Shown here one piece after another: positions 50,126-60,296 of a stretch of DNA of 64,000 bases (within the stretch, counting starts at the first letter, position 1; each line of letters opens with the position of its first letter). The stretch comes from Oxalobacter formigenes. GTDB lineage: Bacteria; Pseudomonadota; Gammaproteobacteria; Burkholderiales; Burkholderiaceae_D. Where the stretch lies: NCBI RefSeq assembly GCF_027158485.1, contig NZ_JAMKYJ010000010.1. The stretch is one strand, 5' to 3'. Made by a program: the position numbers and the translations under genes. The notes under the pieces are model-generated. The model had not been told where the DNA came from. It saw only the letters and a program-made list of their open reading frames with translations, and did no database searches.

Positions 50126-51997
50126 TTAATTTTTTGTGTAATCCGACGGGGTATGGCCTCTCCATACCTGACCGATCGAAAGTGACGTGAGTTTCTTTCT
50201 TCGTCCATACCAGAGATTGGCGATGCCTCTGGAAACGAAGACGGCAGAGAAAAGCGACGTCAGAATACCGATGACGTGAACGACCGCGAAGCCGCGAATC
50301 GGTCCGGAACCGAATATCAATAGTGCCAGGCCGGCGATCAAAGTCGTCACGTTCGAATCGAGAATGGTTGCCCATGCATGTGCGAACCCGTTTGAAATAG
50401 CCGTTTGCGGGGAATGGTCCATCCGGAGTTCTTCACGGATACGTTCATTGATCAGGACGTTCGAGTCGATCGCCATACCGAGAGCCAGCGCAATAGCGGC
50501 AATACCCGGCAGTGTCAGCGTAATCTGCATGAGAGACAGAATGGCGATCAGCAGCAGAAGATTCACCGACAGGGCAATGACGCTGAAGAGACCGAAAACC
50601 ATGTAGTACAGAATCATGAAGATGGAAACGACGGCAAACCCGTACAGGGTGGACAGGAAACCTTTCGTGATGTTTTCTGCGCCGAGTTGAGGTCCGATCG
50701 TCCGTTCCTCGATAATCTGCATCGGGGCGGCCAGTGAACCGGCGCGCAAGAGCAGGGCCAGATCGGTCGCCGCTTCAGGTGTGTTCATGCCGGTGATCTG
50801 GAATTTGGAACCCAGTTCGTCACGGATGGAGGCGACAGTCAGGACTTCGCCCTTGCCTTTTTCAAACAGGACGATGGCCATCAGCTTGCCGATTTTGCCG
50901 CGTGTTGCCTGACGCATCTTGCGACCGCCATCGCCGTTCAGGTCGATACTGACGGCTGGTTGCTGGTACTGGTCGAAGCTTGCGGAGGCATTGGAAATGT
51001 AATCGCCGGTAATGACCGGGTCTTTATACAGGACGACTGGTGCACCCTTGCCGAGGCGGAAGAGTTCAGAACCCAGCGGTACGGCAACGGATTCCTCGGT
51101 GCCGCGGGTAACCGATTCATCCACCATGCGGACTTCGAGTGTGGCGGTACGGCCGATAATGTCTTTGGCGCGCGAAACGTCCTGAACGCCCGGCAACTGG
51201 ACAACGATACGGTCTGCCCCCTGTTGCTGGATGACCGGTTCGTTAACGCCGAGTTCGTTGACCCGTTTGGACAGGGTGGCGATATTCTGTTTGACACTGT
51301 TTTCCTTGACCTGTTTGACGGCTTCAGGGCTTAAGGAAAGGATCAGTTTGTTGCCGCCATCTTCACGCAGCGTGACATCGGACATCTGGCCCTTGAAGAT
51401 TTTTTCAGCCTGCTGGCGAGTCTGGGCATCGGTAAACTGCATTTCGATCGTATCGCGGACACGGATCAGGCCGGAATAACGGATGTTCTTTTCACGCAAG
51501 AGATTGCGTGCTGAAGTCTGCATACCCGCGATTCTGGAATTCAAAGCCGCATCAACGTCAACCTGCATCAGGAAATGAACACCGCCACGAAGGTCAAGAC
51601 CGAGATACATCGGCAAGGCATGCAGGCTCTGGAGCCATTGCGGCGTATTCGGCAAGAGATTGAAAGCGATACTGTAGGTCGGGTCAGCCGGATCGGCATT
51701 CAGTTTGCTTTCGAGCACTTCTTTTGCCCTGAACTGGACTTCGGTGTTGGTAAAACGGACCTTGATGGTCGAATGCATGCCGCTGTTGTCGAAGAAGATG
51801 CCGTCAGTCTCGATATTGTTGTCTTTCAATATGCTTTCGACCTGCCCCATCATGGGAGTATCGATTTTGACGGTCGACCGGACACTGCTGATCTGGACGG
51901 CAGGTGATTCACCGAAAAAGTTCGGAAGTGTGTAAATAATGCCGAAAACGATAGCTACGGCAATGACGAGGTATTTCCAGAGTGGGTAACGATTCAT
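50126..51997 (-). CDS. secD: Protein translocase subunit SecD
   Basis: Exporter accessory subunit using the proton gradient. The 623-residue product has an N-terminal membrane helix (LWKYLVIAVAIVFGIIYTLPNFFG), the periplasmic P1 region with LGLDLRGGVHFLMQVDVDAAL, and five C-terminal membrane segments with AIALALGMAIDSNVLINERIREELR. Family length is about 610-630. Same operon as yajC and secF. Confidence 0.97.
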   Translation of the reverse strand: MNRYPLWKYLVIAVAIVFGIIYTLPNFFGESPAVQISSVRSTVKIDTPMMGQVESILKDNNIETDGIFFDNSGMHSTIKVRFTNTEVQFRAKEVLESKLNADPADPTYSIAFNLLPNTPQWLQSLHALPMYLGLDLRGGVHFLMQVDVDAALNSRIAGMQTSARNLLREKNIRYSGLIRVRDTIEMQFTDAQTRQQAEKIFKGQMSDVTLREDGGNKLILSLSPEAVKQVKENSVKQNIATLSKRVNELGVNEPVIQQQGADRIVVQLPGVQDVSRAKDIIGRTATLEVRMVDESVTRGTEESVAVPLGSELFRLGKGAPVVLYKDPVITGDYISNASASFDQYQQPAVSIDLNGDGGRKMRQATRGKIGKLMAIVLFEKGKGEVLTVASIRDELGSKFQITGMNTPEAATDLALLLRAGSLAAPMQIIEERTIGPQLGAENITKGFLSTLYGFAVVSIFMILYYMVFGLFSVIALSVNLLLLIAILSLMQITLTLPGIAAIALALGMAIDSNVLINERIREELRMDHSPQTAISNGFAHAWATILDSNVTTLIAGLALLIFGSGPIRGFAVVHVIGILTSLFSAVFVSRGIANLWYGRRKKLTSLSIGQVWRGHTPSDYTKN

Positions 51998-52065
51998 AAT
52001 GATTCAGGGTTTGAAAATGCCGGTTCATTCTGAACTGGCAATCCAGTCGCAATATTCTGGGTCTG

Positions 52066-52392
52066 TTACAGCGTTTCGATGGTGCCGTTCGGGAGCATTG
52101 AAACAATGGATGCTCTCTGAATGAGGATTTCCGTGCCTTCTGCGATCTGCAATGTCAGAAAGTTGTCGGAAACTTTCGTGATTTTTCCGACGATCCCGCC
52201 GGAAGTCAACACTTCGTCGCCAACCGTCAAGGCACTGATCATTTCGCGCTGTTCTTTCTGTTTTTTCTGCTGGGGGCGAATCATCAGGAAGTACAGGACG
52301 GCAAACATCAGTACGAGTGGAAGAAAACTTCCCATGCTATCGAAGCTGAAACCGGATGCAGCGGTTTGGGCGTATGCGTTGGTAATGAACAT
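52066..52392 (-). CDS. yajC: Preprotein translocase subunit YajC
   Basis: Small membrane partner of SecDF. The 108-residue product has one membrane helix (SFLPLVLMFAVLYFLMIRPQQKKQKEQREMISAL) with the family sequence MIRPQQKKQKE and the C-terminal VGDEVLTSGGIVGKITKVSDNFLTLQIAEGTEI. A preceding signal-like start (MFITNAYAQTAASGFS) is common in this family. Between tgt and secD. Confidence 0.96.
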   Translation of the reverse strand: MFITNAYAQTAASGFSFDSMGSFLPLVLMFAVLYFLMIRPQQKKQKEQREMISALTVGDEVLTSGGIVGKITKVSDNFLTLQIAEGTEILIQRASIVSMLPNGTIETL

Positions 52393-52579
52393 AACATCTC
52401 CAGTTTGGATTTTTGTTTAACACAGGATTCTAGCACTATGCGCTGTGTTTTCATGCATTTATGCGGTTTGCAGGAAAATATAACGTTTTTTTTGGCCAAA
52501 TCCATTGAATATTGAAAGCGAAATGATGTCATTTCAATAAAACAGGGCAATGACAACCCGTCAATATTAAAGAGATCGC

Positions 52580-53707
52580 TTATATGCCTCTTTGTCGTTC
52601 CGCATGAAACTGTGCGGTAAATTCGTTGAACCGGTCGTTTTCAATGGCTTTACGCATGTCATTCATAAGCTGCAGGTAATAGTGAAGATTATGGATCGTA
52701 CTGAGTTGCGCCCCGAGAATTTCGCCGACACGGTTCAAATGATGAATGTAGGCACGGGAAAAATGACGACAGGCGTAACACTGGCAGGTTTCATCCAGTG
52801 GTTTGCCGTCGTCCTTATATCGGGCGTTGCGGATTCGGATATCGCCAAAGCGTGTGAAAAGCCATCCGTTGCGGGCATTCCGGGTTGGCATGACGCAGTC
52901 GAACATGTCGATGCCATTGGCAACCCCGGCAACCAGATCTTCAGGAGTGCCGACGCCCATCAGATAATGGGGCATGTGTGCAGGCAGGCGCGGCCCGATA
53001 TGGGACAGGATACGGTTCATCTCTTCCTTTGGTTCACCCACGGAAAGACCGCCGATGGCAATGCCGTTGAATCCCATCTGTGACAAGCCGGCCAGAGATT
53101 CGTCACGCAAATCGGTGAACATACCGCCTTGTACGATGCCAAAGAGGGCATTTTTGTTTTCATTCCGGTCGAATTCGTCTTTTGAACGTTGTCCCCAGCG
53201 TAAAGACAGGCGCATCGATTGGGCAGCTTCGTCTTTGGTCGCCGGTCTGTCATTGATCAGATACGGTGTGCATTCGTCGAATTGCATGACGATGTCCGAA
53301 TTCAGCACATGCTGGATCTGCATGGATATTTCGGGCGACAGAAAAAGCTTGCTGCCATTGATGGGGGACGCGAATTTGACGCCCTCTTCGCTGATTTTGC
53401 GCATCGCGCCGAGCGAAAATACCTGAAATCCACCTGAGTCGGTCAATATCGGTTTGTCCCAGCCGATGAAATCATGGAGGCCGCCAAACTGCCCGATGAC
53501 GTCGAGTCCGGGACGAAGCCAGAGGTGGAAGGTATTGCCGAGGATGATTTGTGCCTCGATATCGTCCAGATTTTCCGGCGACATGGCCTTGACGGAACCA
53601 TACGTTCCGACTGGCATGAAAATCGGGGTCTCAACGGTGCCGTGTGCCAGTTTCAAACGCCCTCTTCTGGCATTTGACGAGGTGTTGATAAGTTCAAAAT
53701 CAAGCAT
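52580..53707 (-). CDS. tgt: Queuine tRNA-ribosyltransferase
   Basis: Exchanges guanine 34 of GUN-anticodon tRNAs for preQ1. The 375-residue product has PVGTYGSVKAMSPENL, NTFHLWLRPG, the catalytic aspartate in DIVMQFDECTPY, GGFQVFSLG, GLSVGEPKEEM and the zinc site with CQCYACRHFSRAYIHHL. Complete. 37 bases behind queA. Confidence 0.96.
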   Translation of the reverse strand: MLDFELINTSSNARRGRLKLAHGTVETPIFMPVGTYGSVKAMSPENLDDIEAQIILGNTFHLWLRPGLDVIGQFGGLHDFIGWDKPILTDSGGFQVFSLGAMRKISEEGVKFASPINGSKLFLSPEISMQIQHVLNSDIVMQFDECTPYLINDRPATKDEAAQSMRLSLRWGQRSKDEFDRNENKNALFGIVQGGMFTDLRDESLAGLSQMGFNGIAIGGLSVGEPKEEMNRILSHIGPRLPAHMPHYLMGVGTPEDLVAGVANGIDMFDCVMPTRNARNGWLFTRFGDIRIRNARYKDDGKPLDETCQCYACRHFSRAYIHHLNRVGEILGAQLSTIHNLHYYLQLMNDMRKAIENDRFNEFTAQFHAERQRGI

Positions 53708-53743
53708 GTGTCTGATTCCCGGTTGAAATGGTCAATAATCGGC

Positions 53744-54775
53744 TCAGCCGTTTTTATGGGAAATGCATTTCAGCAACATGGCGTCACCATAGCTGAAGAA
53801 ACGGTATTTTTCGGCAATGGCATGCGCATACGCTTTTTTGATCAGGTTGTATCCTGCAAAAGCGGAAACCAGCATAAGCAGGGTCGATTTCGGCAAATGG
53901 AAATTCGTGATCAGGTGATCGACTGTCTGGAACTGATAACCCGGAGTGATGAAAAGCGACGTTTCGTTACTGCCGGCTTTCAGTTTACCGGTTTGAGAAG
54001 CGGATTCCAGCGCACGAAGGCTGGTCGTGCCGACGCCGACGACCTTGTGTTTGCCCTGCTGCGCGGTTTTGACGGCTTCGACGGTTTCTTCGGGAATGGT
54101 GTACCACTCGGTATGCATCTGGTGTTCTGACAGGTTTTCACTGCGGACGGGCTGGAACGTGCCTGCGCCGACATGAAGCGTCAGATAGGCGAAACTGATG
54201 CCTTTTTGCCGGAGTTTTTCCATCAATTCGTCATCGAAATGCAAGCCGGCAGTCGGTGCGGCGACCGCTCCCAATTCCCTGGCAAAAACAGTCTGATATC
54301 GTTTTTCATCGAATGAGTCGGCCGCCCTTTCAATATAGGGAGGCAAGGGAAGATGGCCGTGTTCCTCCAGTATCTTGAAGATATCGGAAGGAAATTGCAG
54401 GATAAAGAATTCTCCATCCCTACCCGTAACGGACACGTCGATTTCATCGTCGATACGGATGATGCTGCCGGCTTTCGGGGATTTGGAAGCCCTGATTTTG
54501 GCCAATGCATTCCGGTTATCGAGAATACGTTCGATCAGGATTTCGATTTTACCGCCGGAAGCCTTGGAACCGAAAAAGCGGGCTTTCAAGACTTTGGTAT
54601 TGTTGAAAACAAGCAGGTCGCCTTCGGACAGATGGTCGATCAGGTGGTAAAAACGGGAATCGGCGATCTTTTTTTCGTCAACAAGCAACAGGCGTGAAGC
54701 GCTGCGTTCAGGTAAAGGGAATTGGGCGATCAATTCCTCTGGTAAATCAAAATCGAAATCGGAAAGTGTATACAT
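53744..54775 (-). CDS. queA: tRNA ribosyltransferase-isomerase QueA
   Basis: Adds an epoxycyclopentanediol from SAM to preQ1-tRNA. The 343-residue product starts MYTLSDFDFDLPEELIAQFPLPERSASRLLLVD and has GDLLVFNNTKVLKARFFGSK, AVAAPTAGLHFDDELME, YLTLHVGAGTFQPVRSEN and VDHLITNFHLPKSTLLMLVSAFAGYN. The frame is open five codons further; ATG at 54775 fits homologues. First gene of the sec/queuosine operon. Confidence 0.95.
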   Translation of the reverse strand: MYTLSDFDFDLPEELIAQFPLPERSASRLLLVDEKKIADSRFYHLIDHLSEGDLLVFNNTKVLKARFFGSKASGGKIEILIERILDNRNALAKIRASKSPKAGSIIRIDDEIDVSVTGRDGEFFILQFPSDIFKILEEHGHLPLPPYIERAADSFDEKRYQTVFARELGAVAAPTAGLHFDDELMEKLRQKGISFAYLTLHVGAGTFQPVRSENLSEHQMHTEWYTIPEETVEAVKTAQQGKHKVVGVGTTSLRALESASQTGKLKAGSNETSLFITPGYQFQTVDHLITNFHLPKSTLLMLVSAFAGYNLIKKAYAHAIAEKYRFFSYGDAMLLKCISHKNG

Positions 54776-54858
54776 GCCAAAACAGGCCATTCTTTACTTC
54801 AATAGCCTAAATGAATAAAAAACAAATAGTTTTCAGGAAATCGACAGTATATCCGTGT

Positions 54859-56367
54859 TTAATGGCGAGAATAAGTGCGTCCGTATATTTCTGTCATTTG
54901 GGCAAGGAAATCGGAATACCAGCCTTCAACCTGATCCCACGAAAAACGCCAGCCCCACGCGCCGGTGCTGTTACCCGGAGTATTCATCCTTGCCTCTGAA
55001 CCAAGGCCAAGGACATCCTGATAAGGCGTCAATGAAAACGCCGCTGTTGACGACCAGGCTGAACGGATCATGTCCCATTGGATCCACTCGCCGTTAATAC
55101 TCAGGTAACGGCGCGTAAAGTCCCTGTCCCATTCGGAAAGCGAGCTCCACCAGCCACGGGTCGTATCGTTATCGTGCGTACCAGTATAGACGACGGTATC
55201 CGGTTTGTAATTGTGAGGGAGATAGGGGTTGTCGGGGTTATGGTCGAATGCAAATTGCAGAATACGCATCCCGGGCAATTCGTACTTCTTTCTCAGTTCA
55301 TTGACTGCCGGTGTGATGACGCCGAGGTCTTCCGCTATGAAACCGAGCGAACCGAGTTCTTTTTTCAGGGCATCGAAAAAAGAATCCCCCGGCCCCGGCA
55401 TCCATTGGCCTTCTGACGGTTTTTTTGCATCGGCAGCAATGGCCCAGTAAGCCTGAAAACCGCGGAAATGGTCGATCCGGACAGTGTCGTACAGTTGCAG
55501 CATGTATTTCATGCGACGGGCCCACCAGTCATAACCGGTATTGGCATGCATTTTCCAGCGATAGAGGGGATTGCCCCAATGCTGGCCGGTATCGCTGAAT
55601 TTGTCAGGAGGAACACCGGCAACGGCAGTCGGAAAACCGGTTTCATCCAGTTCAAACAGTTCCGGATTGGCCCAGACATCAGCACTGTTCAATGAAACGA
55701 AAATAGGCACGTCGCCAATAATATCGATATCTCTTGAATGGCAATAAGCGTGTAAATCCGTCCATTGTTCGTGAAAGCACCATTGGCAGAATTTCCAGAA
55801 GCGTATTTCTTCGGCATGATTGTCGGAAAACTCTGACAGGGCCTTTTTGTCGCGTTGCGCGAGAGGCTTTGGCCATGTTTGCCAGCCGGATTCTTCAGTC
55901 TTGTAAATGTCAGTGATGGATTTGAAAAGAGCGTAATTATCGAGCCAGAAAGCCGCTGTTTGGCAAAAATCGAGAAAGGATTTCAGCGGATTTTTTTCTG
56001 TCGAGTCAAAAAATCGCTTTGACGCCAGTTTCAGGCGTTCAATCCTGTATCGCGAAACGGCCGGATAATTGACACGAGCCGTTTCGAAAGCGGAATCCGG
56101 AATCAGTTCTTCACTTTTCAGCCATCCTGCATCCCGGCATTTTTCAAGGCTGATCAGCAGGACGTTTCCGCCGAATGCAGAAGGGCTCATATAGGGGGAG
56201 TTACCAGCACCGATATCGCCCAACGGCAACATTTGCCATAAAGACTGACGTGCGGATACCAGCCAGTTGACGAAGTTATAAGCCTCGGTTCCCAGATCTC
56301 CGCAACCGTATGGGCCCGGTAATGAGGTAGGATGAAGAAGTATGCCGCTTTTCCGTGTCAGTTTCAT
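54859..56367 (-). CDS. malQ: 4-alpha-glucanotransferase
   Basis: GH77 amylomaltase that rearranges maltodextrins. The 502-residue product has RKSGILLHPTSLPGPYGCGDLG at the start, the catalytic nucleophile in VRIDHFRGFQAYW, the acid/base in FIAEDLGVITPAV and the transition-state aspartate in YTGTHDNDTTRGWW. Standard length for the short bacterial enzymes. No other glycogen genes are in the window. Divergent from recG. Confidence 0.93.
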   Translation of the reverse strand: MKLTRKSGILLHPTSLPGPYGCGDLGTEAYNFVNWLVSARQSLWQMLPLGDIGAGNSPYMSPSAFGGNVLLISLEKCRDAGWLKSEELIPDSAFETARVNYPAVSRYRIERLKLASKRFFDSTEKNPLKSFLDFCQTAAFWLDNYALFKSITDIYKTEESGWQTWPKPLAQRDKKALSEFSDNHAEEIRFWKFCQWCFHEQWTDLHAYCHSRDIDIIGDVPIFVSLNSADVWANPELFELDETGFPTAVAGVPPDKFSDTGQHWGNPLYRWKMHANTGYDWWARRMKYMLQLYDTVRIDHFRGFQAYWAIAADAKKPSEGQWMPGPGDSFFDALKKELGSLGFIAEDLGVITPAVNELRKKYELPGMRILQFAFDHNPDNPYLPHNYKPDTVVYTGTHDNDTTRGWWSSLSEWDRDFTRRYLSINGEWIQWDMIRSAWSSTAAFSLTPYQDVLGLGSEARMNTPGNSTGAWGWRFSWDQVEGWYSDFLAQMTEIYGRTYSRH

Positions 56368-56507
56368 AAATGGATAAAATTTTTGAATCCGTTCGGGGTC
56401 AATATAAAATCAAGGCCTATGATAACGGATTAAACTATTCTCATACGGATTTTGAAATACGGTCTTGTGAAAATTGGATAAATTAACCATCTCTCCGGAC
56501 AGACGAT

Positions 56508-58550
56508 TTGAATAAAACGAATACAGGCAAGCTGGAACGTCTCGGTATCCACACGGATATGGAGCTGGTGCTGCATTTGCCGTCCCGTTATGAGGATGAG
56601 ACGAAATTGACCAGTCTTGCCGAGGCCATGTTCCGCCGGATCGGCCATATACAGACCGAGGGAGTCATCACTTTATCCGAAATCCAGTACCGGCCACGGC
56701 GGCAACTCGTCGTTTTCCTTTCAGATGGTGCAAACCAGCTTGTTTTGCGTTTTCTGCATTTTTACGCCAGCCAGCAAAAGCAGCTGGCGCTCGGGAAGCG
56801 GGTTCGGGCGCGCGGTGAGCTGAGGCAGGGGTTCAACGGCATGGAAATGGTTCATCCGGTCTATAAAATCGTCGATGAAAACACGCCTCTTCCCGATGCA
56901 TTGACCCCTGTTTATCCCACGAGCGAAGGAGTTTCCCAGAATTTTTTGCGCAAGGCGATCAATGAGGCGCTGGAGAGAATCGATCTTTCGGATACATTGC
57001 CTGATGCGCTTTTGAACAAACTGGATTTACCCGGGTTTGAAAAGTCCATTCGTTATTTGCACAATCCCCCGGCCAATGCGGATGAAAATGCCTTGCTTGA
57101 CCGTACTCATCCGGCCTGGGAACGCATGAAGTTTGACGAACTTCTGGCGCAGCAACTGTCGATGAGGCGCGCCCAGATCGCGCGGCGCCGTCAAAAATCG
57201 AATGTCCTGAAAGCGCCGGGTTCACTGACAAAAGCATTCATCCGGAGTTTGCCTTTTACCCTGACGGACGAACAGGAGAAAGTAGTTGCCGAAATCCGCG
57301 AAGACCTTGTGAAGGCCTGGCCGATGCAGCGATTGCTTCAGGGCGACGTCGGCAGTGGCAAGACGGTGGTGGCCGCCATTGCTGCCTGTCAAGCCATCGA
57401 TAATGGTTTTCAGGTAGCGATGATGGCTCCGACTGAAATTCTGGCCGAGCAGCATTTTCAGCGATTGAATGAATGGATGGCGCCTTTGGGTATTTCTGTT
57501 GTCTGGCTGAACGGCAGCATGAAAAAGAAGGCAAAGGAAGAGGTATTGTCCCTGATCGGGTCCGGAGAGGCGCAATTCATTGTCGGAACACATGCCCTGA
57601 TTCAGGAGAGCGTCCGTTTCGCCAATCTGGGGCTGGCTATTATCGACGAGCAGCATCGTTTCGGCGTCGGCCAACGGCTTGTGTTGAGAAACAAGGGAGG
57701 AAATGCCGAGTCAATCATTCCGCACCAGCTGATGATGAGTGCCACCCCGATTCCCAGAACGCTGGCGATGACTTTTTATGCCGATCTGGACGTTTCCGTT
57801 ATTGCAAAGCTTCCTCCGGGCAGAAAACCGGTTGTGACGCGACTGATCGATCAAAAACGTCGTGATGAGGTCATCGAACGGATTCATGCGGCGACACTGG
57901 GCGGACGGCAGGTTTACTGGGTTTGCCCGCTGATCGAAGAGTCAGAAGCCTTGCAGTTGCAGACAGCGGTCGAAACGCATGCGATTCTGACGGAAGCACT
58001 GAATGAATTGTCTGTCGGGTTGATACACGGGCGCATGAAAGCGGCGGAAAAGCAGGCGGTCATGACGGATTTTCTGGAAAAGCGGATTCATGTGCTTGTT
58101 GCAACCACGGTTATTGAAGTCGGCGTGGATGTCCCGAACGCGTCCCTGATGATTATCGAGCATGCGGAACGCTTCGGTTTGTCGCAGCTTCACCAGTTAC
58201 GGGGACGTGTCGGTCGGGGAAGCATCGACAGTGTTTGTCTTTTGATGTATCAGAAACCTCTGGGAGACACGGCGAAGAAAAGGCTGATGACGATGCGGGA
58301 AACGAATGACGGGTTTGTCATATCCCAGCGCGATCTGGAAATCCGGGGGCCCGGAGAATTTCTGGGCGCCCGCCAGTCCGGACAGGCCATGCTGCGTTTT
58401 GCCGATCTGGAAAAAGATGTTGACCTGATCGGAAAAGCGGCGTCGCTTGCCGAAGACCTGTTAAACGGCAAATTGCCGGACAGCGATACGATTATGTCAA
58501 AACATCTTGCGCGATGGCTGGATTACAGGGAAGAATACCTGAACGTCTGA
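56508..58550 (+). CDS. recG: ATP-dependent DNA helicase RecG
   Basis: Reverses stalled forks and migrates Holliday junctions. The 680-residue product has the wedge domain (LVLHLPSRYEDET), Walker A LLQGDVGSGKTVVAAIAACQA, DEQHRFGVGQRL (DExH), MSATPIPRTLAMTFYADLDVSVI, and TTVIEVGVDVPNASLMIIEHAERFGLSQLHQLRGRVGRG. The only usable in-frame start is TTG at 56508, because a stop lies eight codons upstream; the N-terminus is therefore shorter than in many homologues. Otherwise complete. Confidence 0.94.
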   Translation: MNKTNTGKLERLGIHTDMELVLHLPSRYEDETKLTSLAEAMFRRIGHIQTEGVITLSEIQYRPRRQLVVFLSDGANQLVLRFLHFYASQQKQLALGKRVRARGELRQGFNGMEMVHPVYKIVDENTPLPDALTPVYPTSEGVSQNFLRKAINEALERIDLSDTLPDALLNKLDLPGFEKSIRYLHNPPANADENALLDRTHPAWERMKFDELLAQQLSMRRAQIARRRQKSNVLKAPGSLTKAFIRSLPFTLTDEQEKVVAEIREDLVKAWPMQRLLQGDVGSGKTVVAAIAACQAIDNGFQVAMMAPTEILAEQHFQRLNEWMAPLGISVVWLNGSMKKKAKEEVLSLIGSGEAQFIVGTHALIQESVRFANLGLAIIDEQHRFGVGQRLVLRNKGGNAESIIPHQLMMSATPIPRTLAMTFYADLDVSVIAKLPPGRKPVVTRLIDQKRRDEVIERIHAATLGGRQVYWVCPLIEESEALQLQTAVETHAILTEALNELSVGLIHGRMKAAEKQAVMTDFLEKRIHVLVATTVIEVGVDVPNASLMIIEHAERFGLSQLHQLRGRVGRGSIDSVCLLMYQKPLGDTAKKRLMTMRETNDGFVISQRDLEIRGPGEFLGARQSGQAMLRFADLEKDVDLIGKAASLAEDLLNGKLPDSDTIMSKHLARWLDYREEYLNV

Positions 58551-58589
58551 TCGGGTTTTAATTTATCAATTCAATTGTTTTGCCTTGGA

Positions 58590-59468
58590 ATGACCACACA
58601 ATCTGATGTAATGGAAAACCGGTTTATGCTGTATTTGCGACTTGTGCGTCTCGACAAGCCGATCGGTTCCCTTTTGCTGTTATGGCCGACTTTATGTGCC
58701 CTGTGGATCGCTTCTGATGGCAAGCCCGACTGGTATCTGGTCCTCGTTTTTGTTCTCGGGACGGTCTTGATGCGTTCGGCCGGGTGTGCTATCAACGATT
58801 TTGCCGACAGGGACTTTGACAGGCATGTCAAAAGAACCGCCGATCGACCGCTCACGTCCGGAAAACTGAGGCCGCTCGAAGCTGTCTGGGTCGCCTGCTC
58901 ATTGGCGTTTTTGTCCTTTTTGCTGGTGTTGTCCCTGAATTGGCTGACTGTCGGTTTGTCCGTCATTGCCCTTGTCGTGGCGGCCACTTATCCACTGTTC
59001 AAGCGCTTTTTTGCCTTGCCTCAGGCTTATCTCGGTATCGCCTTCGGGTTCGGCATTCCGATGGCGTTTGCAGCGGTACAAAATAATGTGCCCTGGATCG
59101 CATGGTTTTTGTTATTGGCTAATATCTTCTGGGCGCTGGCATACGATACTGAATACGCTATGGTGGACCGTGACGACGATTTGAAAATCGGGATTTTCAC
59201 GTCGGCCATTACCTTCGGCCGTTATGATGTGCTGGCGGTGATGGCCTGCTATTTCATGATGCTCATCATCGTGTTGTTTGCAGGAATTTTCACCGGTTTG
59301 GGAAAATGGTTTGTCATGGGCTGGTCACTGGCTGTCTTGTGTGCAGCTTATCATTACAGACTGATCAGAAATCGTGACAGAAACGCTTGTTTTTTCGCTT
59401 TTCGTCACAATAACTGGCTGGGTGCGTTTATATTCCTCGGCATTGCACTGGACTATGCGTTACGTTAA
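58590..59468 (+). CDS. ubiA: 4-hydroxybenzoate octaprenyltransferase
   Basis: Membrane prenyltransferase of ubiquinone synthesis. About 292 residues with eight membrane helices, the start LYLRLVRLDKPIGSLLLLWPTLCALW, the first Asp motif CAINDFADRDFDRHVKRTADRPLTSG and the second AYDTEYAMVDRDDDLKIGI. Several start codons are possible (58575, 58590, 58611), none with a good ribosome site; 58590 is a compromise. Follows recG by about 40 bases. Confidence 0.93.
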   Translation: MTTQSDVMENRFMLYLRLVRLDKPIGSLLLLWPTLCALWIASDGKPDWYLVLVFVLGTVLMRSAGCAINDFADRDFDRHVKRTADRPLTSGKLRPLEAVWVACSLAFLSFLLVLSLNWLTVGLSVIALVVAATYPLFKRFFALPQAYLGIAFGFGIPMAFAAVQNNVPWIAWFLLLANIFWALAYDTEYAMVDRDDDLKIGIFTSAITFGRYDVLAVMACYFMMLIIVLFAGIFTGLGKWFVMGWSLAVLCAAYHYRLIRNRDRNACFFAFRHNNWLGAFIFLGIALDYALR

Positions 59469-59578
59469 GGTTTATCCTATGAAAAACGCATAAAGTTTTT
59501 GGCAATTGTCGTGCTTGTCTGTTAAATTATTCATTGTCGAAATACACTTTTTACATAAGTTAAAAGGGAGGAAAGAAT

Positions 59579-59899
59579 ATGGAAATTCTGGAAAATGCAG
59601 GACAATCCGGTAACAAACTGATGGGAAGCCTGAAATCGATCATCAACGACGCTGAAAAAGTACTGGAAAACAGTACGCATCAGGGAAGCGAAACCTACCA
59701 GAATGCCAAGAAGAAACTGGAATCGACGCTCGTCGACGCCAAATTCGCTTTGGGCGAACTGGAAGACATCGTTGTTACAAAAGCAAAAGATGCGGCAGTC
59801 TGTACAGCGGAATATGTCAAGGAAAATCCCTGGAAAGCAGCCGGTATCGTTGCCGCCGTCGGTGTTCTCGTCGGCATCCTGATTGCTCGTAAAAAATAA
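59579..59899 (+). CDS. YqjD/ElaB-type membrane protein (DUF883)
   Basis: The 106-residue product has an amphipathic helical N-terminal part (GNKLMGSLKSIINDAEKVLENSTHQGSETYQNAKKKLES, coiled-coil-like) and a C-terminal membrane segment with the family tail ENPWKAAGIVAAVGVLVGILIARKK. E. coli homologues bind ribosomes at the inner membrane in stationary phase. A strong ribosome site GGGAGGAAAG precedes it. First of a yqjD-yqjE-yqjK-like trio. Confidence 0.88.
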   Translation: MEILENAGQSGNKLMGSLKSIINDAEKVLENSTHQGSETYQNAKKKLESTLVDAKFALGELEDIVVTKAKDAAVCTAEYVKENPWKAAGIVAAVGVLVGILIARKK

Positions 59900-59915
59900 A
59901 GTTTACGGATAGCTT

Positions 59916-60275
59916 ATGGCATTGGGCGATTCTTTTGTCAGGGTGGCGGGTACGGTACTTGCCATCCTGAAGACACGTTTCGAGCTGATTTCAATAGAAG
60001 TGGAAGAGGAATGGACTCGTCTTCTCGCTTATCTTTTGTTATCGCTCGCGGGTCTCTTTTGCCTTGCGCTGACGATATTGCTTGCCGTTATCCTGATCAT
60101 CGTCCTTTGCTGGGAATCCTACCGGATACCTGCCATGATCGGGCTGATTGTCTTTTTCGGACTGGTCACGCTGGGAATCGCTATCGGAGTGAAGAGAAGC
60201 TTTGCCAGAAAACCGAAGATGCTGGCCCTGACATGTCAGGAAATAGCAAAAGATATCGATCGTCTGACATCCTGA
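59916..60275 (+). CDS. YqjE/phage-holin-superfamily membrane protein
   Basis: The 119-residue product has two membrane helices (LLAYLLLSLAGLFCLALTILLAVILIIVL and MIGLIVFFGLVTLGIAIGV) after an N-terminal amphipathic stretch (TRFELISIEVEEEWTR) typical of the Phage_holin_3_6/YqjE family. The C-terminus is basic and cytoplasmic. It follows the DUF883 gene by 16 bases and precedes a yqjK-like gene, as in E. coli. Function unknown; often induced in stress. Confidence 0.82.
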   Translation: MALGDSFVRVAGTVLAILKTRFELISIEVEEEWTRLLAYLLLSLAGLFCLALTILLAVILIIVLCWESYRIPAMIGLIVFFGLVTLGIAIGVKRSFARKPKMLALTCQEIAKDIDRLTS

Positions 60276-60296
60276 GCATAAATAAATCTATACCCG